Source: Dysosmobacter sp.
GTDB taxonomy: Bacteria; Bacillota; Clostridia; Oscillospirales; Oscillospiraceae
Assembly: GCA_022778785.1 (NCBI GenBank)
Contig: JALFSO010000005.1
Coordinates: forward strand, 1-36,354
Direction of reading: 5' to 3'
DNA length: 36,354 nt
Below the pieces are notes generated by a model. That model ran no database searches. It saw nothing but the letters and a program-made list of their open reading frames with translations, and had not been told where the DNA came from. This document shows positions 32,148-36,354 of the stretch, in pieces; position 1 is the first letter of the stretch, and each line of letters opens with the position of its first letter. The position numbers were made by a program, and so were the translations under genes.

Positions 32148-32176
32148 ACAATACCACGCTGATTCTCGAAAGTCCA
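32148..32176 (-). promoter_or_regulatory. Candidate promoter for the 32.1-28.0 kb operon
   Basis: On the minus strand TGGACT (32176-32171), a 17-base spacer and TATTGT (32153-32148) lie about 30 bases ahead of ATG 32116. The layout matches the candidate at 23588-23616, with GACTTT and GGTATTGT shared. Each box matches 4 of 6 consensus bases, so this is tentative. Confidence 0.4.
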
Positions 32177-32194
32177 TACTTATTTTCCTTAACA

Positions 32195-32275
32195 CTAACT
32201 GCGGCGGAAACCCACCAGGACCTGCCGAGCTATAATTCTGCACCCAGCGGCTTGGCTCATTTCCTGCAAGGGCAA
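32195..32275 (-). CDS. Possible 26-residue small ORF
   Basis: A perfect AGGAGG (32282-32287) stands 6 bases before TTG 32275, which opens MPLQEMSQAAGCRIIARQ and stops at 32195. It fills part of the 179-base gap after the ArdA-like gene ending at 32296. The ribosome site is the only support; the peptide has no recognisable motif. A TATAAT (32288-32293, minus) lies directly beside that site. Confidence 0.3.
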   Translation of the reverse strand: MPLQEMSQAAGCRIIARQVLVGFRRS

Positions 32276-32295
32276 TTTTGACCTCCTATTATAGA

Positions 32296-33411
32296 CTACA
32301 TGCTTTGCTGGGACTGCGTCTGATTTGGAAAGGGCGTACTGATGCGTCGCACAAAGCCAAATTCGGTTTGCTGGACATCGTCCTCCTCCATGTAAGCCTC
32401 ACCGAGCCGCTCGAAATCCGTGTAGAGTTCAAGAATATCGAGAACGTCTTCATCGACGCCGAATCGCCGCAGAACCTGCTTTCCATATTCCTCCTGGTCG
32501 TCAGGGACACGCTCATAATCGTCCAGCTCCAGCGCCAGATCCAGAGCGGCGGGAAAGTCCTCCGGCTGCTCCGCTGACAGGACGGCAAGGTATTTCAGCA
32601 GCTCGCCGTCTGTCTGTCCCATCTCCCGCACGGCCATCGCCAGCTCGTTGGCGGACTCCACGCTGACGCAGTCCACAGGAATATGTTCTTCCAGATAAGG
32701 GACGAGAAATTCAACCGCTTCGATCCTGGCCTCCGCGAAGTCCGTGATCCCAAGCTGTGCTTTTGCGGCGTCCAACTCTGTTTCCTCTGCGGGAAGATGC
32801 AGAACGCAGACTGTCCCGGTGGTTTCCAGCTGGAGCCGGATCACCGAATCCTCCTTTTGTTCAGGCTCTGCTGACTGTTTGCGCAGGACATAGCCGCTGT
32901 AGGTATAAGCGCCGCCTCGGTCGGCATAATACTCTGCGCCGATCTTGGCAAAATCCAAATACGGCCATGCTTTTTCCGGAAACCGGGGATCGCCGTGGAG
33001 CAGTCCGGCAGCAGCCACATATTTACCAAGATCGGTATCCGAGCTCACATTGGGGATGATGGTATATTCCTCCAGCGACTCTGAGACACGAAGCACATCA
33101 TCCAGCCCGTTGACGCTTTCGGCATCCAACGCTCCGGCGAAGATATCCCGCTGACGCTTGCTCATCCCGCCGATCCTTTCGGCCAGCGTGTTGAGCTTTT
33201 GCATGTCCTCTCTGCTGTTCAGGTCCGCATAGCGGACATACTGCCCGATATTGGCAACCGGGCTTTTGACATCCAGGATTCTGACATCCCCGGCATAGCG
33301 GCTGACTGTATCCAGCAGGGCGAACGCCTCGCCGATCTCCGCGGGTGTTGTGGGAAAGCGCAGGCGGACGCCCTCCTGGTTATCCCCGCGGGTCAGATGC
33401 AGTTCGATCAT
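32296..33411 (-). CDS. Antirestriction protein, ArdA-like (371 aa)
   Basis: The first half shows ArdA-type features: LRFPTTPAEIGEAFALLDTV, VANIGQYVRYADLNSREDMQ, KLNTLAERIGGMSKRQRDIF, then a stretch ending in YYADRGGAYTYSGYVLR. A second half repeats the theme (ETGTVCVLHL-like start with QLETTGTVCVLHLP; NELAMAVREMGQTDGELLKY; DFERLGEAYMEEDDVQQTEF). The two-domain layout and strong acidity suit a DNA-mimic inhibitor of restriction enzymes (family knowledge). It ends QSQQSM. ATG 33411 overlaps the previous stop (ATGA), with GGGAGG 6 bases upstream. It is the last gene of its block before the 179-base gap. Confidence 0.87.
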   Translation of the reverse strand: MIELHLTRGDNQEGVRLRFPTTPAEIGEAFALLDTVSRYAGDVRILDVKSPVANIGQYVRYADLNSREDMQKLNTLAERIGGMSKRQRDIFAGALDAESVNGLDDVLRVSESLEEYTIIPNVSSDTDLGKYVAAAGLLHGDPRFPEKAWPYLDFAKIGAEYYADRGGAYTYSGYVLRKQSAEPEQKEDSVIRLQLETTGTVCVLHLPAEETELDAAKAQLGITDFAEARIEAVEFLVPYLEEHIPVDCVSVESANELAMAVREMGQTDGELLKYLAVLSAEQPEDFPAALDLALELDDYERVPDDQEEYGKQVLRRFGVDEDVLDILELYTDFERLGEAYMEEDDVQQTEFGFVRRISTPFPNQTQSQQSM

Positions 33412-34616
33412 GACAAGCCTCCCATCTGCGGGCCCTGCTCCATCTGCTCTGTTGGGATGTTCCGGGCCACAATCTCGCTGATCTCCTGCGCTGTCCCCAG
33501 GTAGGCCACATAGCCCCGGTCTCCAAAAAGCCCGCCCTCCTCCCGGATACGGCGCTCTCCGTAGCTCTGGTAGTTGATATAGTCCTCCAGATTTGGGTCC
33601 ACCTCAAAATGGCCGGACTCCTGGATCATATAACGCCCATATTCCTCCGCGGTGCTGATGTCCGGCACCACCGTAAACTCGTGAAGATTTTCCGCCAGGG
33701 CCAGGATCTCCTCCGGCGTCTGGGGCCAGACTGTATCGAAAACAGTATGGAAGTTCTCCATTGCCTGCCCGTCGAACTTTCGCAGGTGCCGGGTCAGGGC
33801 GTTCAGGGCAGCCAGATGCTCATTCAGAGGATATTCACGCTCAAAGACGCTCCGGACCGCGTCGCTGAGTTCGGCGGTATCCAAGACTGCAATACACTGC
33901 TCCGGCCTGTCCGCGCCCAGCCGCCGCACCGCGCGGGCGATCTTGCTCTCCGCGCAGGGGAAATAGAGCGTTTCCTGCTGCTCCGGCTTTCCGATCACCG
34001 AAAGCGTTACAGAGGCCGCGCAGTCCTCGTAGAAAAACTCCGGGAGATGGCGGCCGTCATAGATACTGGACAGCCGCATGCCGTTGTCATACACCACGCC
34101 ATAGGGTGTGACTGTCCCGCCTCCGCCCTCAATGAGCAGCAGCGCAGTCTCATATCCGTCCAGAGCGTCCAGTTCTTCCGTCCTGGCGCAGCCGCCATGC
34201 AGGTTCATGTAGTGGTCACGGCCTATGGCCTCCAGATCGGAGAAGTCCGTGATCACCGTGGCCTGCTGGCAGCAGAAGGTCAGGTTGATAAAGTCTGTCA
34301 TATCCCGAAGATCCAGCTTTTCCGCCATGGCCTGAAACTGCGCGGCCTCACCAACATCAAAGCTGTCCAGCCGCTTTGCCAGGTAGTCCAGCTCGTCCAG
34401 ATTGACGGTGAGCATCTCCATTCGCTTTAACACGGGAAAACTGCTGCTGATCTCCATGACCTGACAATCCCGGTGGACGGGATCGCCGATCTCCAGTGCG
34501 GATAGAAGCTCAACACAGTGGTCATATTCCTCGTTGGGGATGGGGAATGGGATGGTGGCCACGCCATATTCAGGATGCTCCTGATTGGCCAACACCGCCT
34601 GCACCAAGGGAGCCAT
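33408..34616 (-). CDS. Antirestriction-like protein, two ArdA-type halves (402 aa)
   Basis: The first half has a divergent ArdA-like pattern (IPFPIPNEEYDHCVELLSAL, LTVNLDELDYLAKRLDSFDV, YETALLLIEGGGGTVTPYGV). The second is clearer: LYFPCAESKIARAVRRLGAD, LNEHLAALNALTRHLRKFDG, NLHEFTVVPDISTAEEYGRY and REEGGLFGDRGYVAYLG. It probably inhibits host restriction; this is inferred from family resemblance and acidity. It ends QGPQMGGLS, whose final codons double as the ribosome site of the next gene. The ATG overlaps the previous stop by one base. Confidence 0.84.
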   Translation of the reverse strand: MAPLVQAVLANQEHPEYGVATIPFPIPNEEYDHCVELLSALEIGDPVHRDCQVMEISSSFPVLKRMEMLTVNLDELDYLAKRLDSFDVGEAAQFQAMAEKLDLRDMTDFINLTFCCQQATVITDFSDLEAIGRDHYMNLHGGCARTEELDALDGYETALLLIEGGGGTVTPYGVVYDNGMRLSSIYDGRHLPEFFYEDCAASVTLSVIGKPEQQETLYFPCAESKIARAVRRLGADRPEQCIAVLDTAELSDAVRSVFEREYPLNEHLAALNALTRHLRKFDGQAMENFHTVFDTVWPQTPEEILALAENLHEFTVVPDISTAEEYGRYMIQESGHFEVDPNLEDYINYQSYGERRIREEGGLFGDRGYVAYLGTAQEISEIVARNIPTEQMEQGPQMGGLS

Positions 34617-35326
34617 CAGACCTCACCTCCCGTTCCGCCGATGGTGAACATGGCCTTGCCGTAGTGGGCGATCAGCATCGCGTCCAGGATCAGCGTCAGG
34701 GCGGTATCATCCACCAGCTCTCGGTCGCATAGTTCCTGGAATGAGATGTACTGGTGGTTTTGATAGAGCCCCTTTGCCGCCTGATAGAGCACATATTCCT
34801 GCTCACTCATCGCCCGCACGGTGTCCCACCCGCTGAGGCGGATGCTCCAGAGGCCAAAGATATTCGGTACGGCGCGGCAGAGCGATTCTGTGGCGGTCAG
34901 CAGGTACATGGTAGCCAGACGGCGCCGGCCTGTGTCATCGCCATGATGACGGAGCAGATAGGGATAATAGAACAGGAAGCGGGAGGTGTGGGCGGCGTCA
35001 TAGTAGGCGACTGCTTTCTTGTTGGAGAGCAGCTCCGCGATCCGCTCTCCCAGCCTGCCGCTCTGCCAGTTCCGATAATAGTCAGCCGCCAGGGAGGAAT
35101 AGGTGACCGCCCCCGCCTCCGCACGCTCCTCGATCCAAGGGCATACCGGCATGGTGCATTGCTTTCTTCTGTATTTGGTGCAGTGCTTGCAGGCCACATC
35201 CTCGGGCCGGTAGCGAAACCGGCAGAGGATCATTTGGCCTCCGCCGCGAGGGGAGAAGTGGGGCGGCGTCATCATCTGCCGCTCCAGCCCCGCCAGAGGG
35301 GTGTCTCGCAGGAAGTATTTCGTCAC
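34616..35326 (-). CDS. Conserved ICE protein with zinc-ribbon-like cysteines (236 aa)
   Basis: It starts MTKYFLRDTPLAGLERQMMT and has a cysteine group, ACKHCTKYRRKQCTMPVCPW (C46, C49, C57, C62), that could bind zinc. A helical region follows (NWQSGRLGERIAELLSNKKA; TGRRRLATMYLLTATESLCR). I recognise the opening from clostridial elements but cannot give a function. GTG 35326 is chosen because AAAGGA lies 6 bases upstream; the longer frame to 35389 runs into the terminator region. It is coupled to the ArdA-like gene downstream by a TGATG junction. Confidence 0.82.
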   Translation of the reverse strand: MTKYFLRDTPLAGLERQMMTPPHFSPRGGGQMILCRFRYRPEDVACKHCTKYRRKQCTMPVCPWIEERAEAGAVTYSSLAADYYRNWQSGRLGERIAELLSNKKAVAYYDAAHTSRFLFYYPYLLRHHGDDTGRRRLATMYLLTATESLCRAVPNIFGLWSIRLSGWDTVRAMSEQEYVLYQAAKGLYQNHQYISFQELCDRELVDDTALTLILDAMLIAHYGKAMFTIGGTGGEV

Positions 35327-35369
35327 GTGCTGTCCTTTCCGGATGGGACCTTTATCCCGAAAGGGCGGC

Positions 35370-35404
35370 AAAAAAGGCCGGCGTCCCAAACGGGATACGG
35401 CCTT
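35370..35404 (-). terminator. Intrinsic terminator after the 35424-36131 gene
   Basis: AAGGCCG (35374-35380) pairs with CGGCCTT (35398-35404), with an inner GTCCC/GGGAT pairing. TTTTTT follows on the minus strand. It isolates the first gene of the window from the antirestriction cluster. Confidence 0.8.
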
Positions 35405-35423
35405 GTCCTGTGTTGATGATGAT

Positions 35424-36131
35424 TTAGAATTGCTGGGTCATGCCCTGATATTCCGTATCTTCTGCTGCCTCCAATTCCTTCTGATTTGACTGGCTGACCA
35501 GCTCTGCCAGGGCAGGAACCGCACATTCGATCTGCGCCGCCACGCCCTCCAGCAGCTTTTGGCGTTCCGCGGTGATGGGATAATGATTCTCCAGCGTTTC
35601 GTGGACGCAGCGGTAGACCTCCGCAAGCTGCTCCTTAGAAAAAAGCTGGTGCTTGTCCAGCAGGCCGGAGCGGATGGCAAAGTCCCGCTTTGCCGCCTGA
35701 TAGTCATTTCCAGCATAATGACCTTGCCACAGGCTGGTACGCTCATTGATCCACGCCCAGGTGGTGAATTGAACGCCGTGTTTGCCGGGGAGGGCGGCAA
35801 GCACAACATCATTGAACTCCGCCAGTACTTGATATGGTTCGTGCAGGCTGTCCGCTTTCAGCAATGGGGCTTTATCCAGGAGAGTCATGTACTCCCTGAC
35901 CGTGGCGGCGATATCCGCGGCCCGGTCACAGGCCAGCTCGGTATCTGAGTCGGTCATATCCTCCTGTCGGTATCGGATGCCGCCTGTGCTGGCGACTCGG
36001 CACAGAGGCTGGTCGTTCCACTCTACCGGGAGAAAACCATCCTGTTCTGGCAGGACCACAAAGCCCGTTTGCCGGAGGCGGAGGGCCAGTTCGGAAAAAT
36101 AAGATTTATTTGCTGTCGTTTCTGTTTTCAT
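35424..36131 (-). CDS. Conserved ICE cargo protein with GMTQQF tail (235 aa)
   Basis: This soluble, acidic protein begins MKTETTANKSYFSELALRLR. It contains GFVVLPEQDGFLPVEWNDQP, the helical ACDRAADIAATVREYMTLLD, and FNDVVLAALPGKHGVQFTTW followed by AWINERTSLWQGHYAGNDYQ. It ends TEYQGMTQQF, a variant of the Met-rich tail. No catalytic motif or export signal is seen and I do not know the family. ATG 36131 has AAAGGA 6 bases upstream. It is flanked by terminators on both sides and may be a single-gene unit. Confidence 0.82.
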   Translation of the reverse strand: MKTETTANKSYFSELALRLRQTGFVVLPEQDGFLPVEWNDQPLCRVASTGGIRYRQEDMTDSDTELACDRAADIAATVREYMTLLDKAPLLKADSLHEPYQVLAEFNDVVLAALPGKHGVQFTTWAWINERTSLWQGHYAGNDYQAAKRDFAIRSGLLDKHQLFSKEQLAEVYRCVHETLENHYPITAERQKLLEGVAAQIECAVPALAELVSQSNQKELEAAEDTEYQGMTQQF

Positions 36132-36141
36132 ACGCATTCCT

Positions 36142-36180
36142 TTCAAAAATTAAAGCCGAAGCTGTTGAACAACTTCGGCT
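36142..36180 (-). terminator. Terminator upstream of the 35424-36131 gene
   Basis: AGCCGAAG (36154-36161) pairs with CTTCGGCT (36173-36180). On the minus strand TTTAATTTTTG follows. It would end a transcript arriving from beyond the right edge. Confidence 0.7.
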
Positions 36181-36247
36181 GGGCATATTGCTGTATCTTG
36201 TACGGCTGGAGGCGGGTTCGAGTCTGATCTGTATTCGTTTTTCCTCG

Positions 36248-36334
36248 GCAAATAGTCAAAGTTCAAGGCCCTTTAGCATTCGAGCTAAAGGGCCTTGAAA
36301 GGCTTGAAAACTCTTGCTTTTTCTGCAAATAGTC
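36248..36334. repeat. Perfect 16-bp palindrome flanked by two direct repeats
   Basis: TTCAAGGCCCTTTAGC (36262-36277) and its exact complement (36284-36299) enclose the 6-base loop ATTCGA. GCAAATAGTC occurs on either side (36248-36257 and 36325-36334). No T-run follows the stem on either strand, so it is not a standard terminator. No convincing gene covers this stretch; short minus-strand reading frames entering from the edge stop inside the palindrome. Confidence 0.6.
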
Positions 36335-36354
36335 TTTTTCGCCTATTGGTTTGG

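Noticed and set aside
31575-32243. Minus-strand frame starting MQNYSSAGPGGFPPQLVL
   Set aside because: It runs through the LPD28-like gene in another frame, and its body has low-complexity shadow composition. Only the leader region is free of other genes, and it has no ribosome site at that ATG.
1-36354. CRISPR array, tRNA/rRNA genes, insertion sequence, relaxase, integrase or attachment site
   Set aside because: No regular direct-repeat/spacer pattern, no cloverleaf-like or rRNA sequence, and no transposase, relaxase or recombinase motifs were found in any frame.

Overview
The window looks like part of a large integrative and conjugative element of a high-GC gut Clostridium-type Firmicute (Oscillospiraceae or a relative such as Flavonifractor). 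The grounds are strong AGGAGG ribosome sites, a type IV secretion set of the Clostridioides CTn (CD1110/CD1112) type, Gram-positive surface proteins with signal peptides, a sortase, and SpoVG- and AbrB-type regulators. No rRNA, tRNA, relaxase, coupling protein, integrase or CRISPR array was seen, so both ends of the element lie outside. Nearly everything is on the minus strand and is transcribed from high to low coordinates. The one plus-strand gene is a DNA-3-methyladenine glycosylase.

In transcription order: (1) 36.1-28.0 kb holds tightly coupled accessory genes dominated by acidic antirestriction (ArdA-like) paralogues, plus DUF4314-like and LPD28-like proteins, and ends at a strong terminator. 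(2) 27.9-25.4 kb holds a small DNA-binding-like protein, a Dam-type adenine methylase, an AbrB-like protein with a cysteine cluster, a small unknown, and SpoVG. (3) 25.4-17.3 kb is a surface cassette: a membrane-anchored exported protein, a sortase, a stalk-domain protein and a giant 13-repeat Cna-B adhesin that ends exactly in LPRTGY. (4) 17.3-7.9 kb is the secretion core: DUF3852, a small unknown, TrbL/VirB6, PrgI-like protein, VirB4 partner and VirB4. A DNA-modification cassette sits between TrbL and PrgI (DUF7768-like protein, a C5 methyltransferase split in two, the opposite-strand glycosylase, and a triple ribbon-helix-helix-like protein). (5) 7.8-0.07 kb is cargo downstream of VirB4: a secreted SLH plus lethal-factor-like metallopeptidase, a PP-loop ATPase, an ankyrin-like protein, an M23 wall hydrolase that probably opens the wall for the channel, and several unknowns.

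Read together, the window encodes machinery to reach and breach the cell wall (adhesin, sortase, M23), a channel (TrbL, PrgI, VirB4, DUF3852), and layers to survive entry into a new host (two DNA methylases, several ArdA-like DNA mimics). The most intriguing pattern is a short Met/Gly-rich C-terminal tail (for example GMTM, MGMTM, AMGGMSL) shared by about ten otherwise unrelated cargo proteins and absent from the channel proteins. It could be a common sorting or translocation tag.
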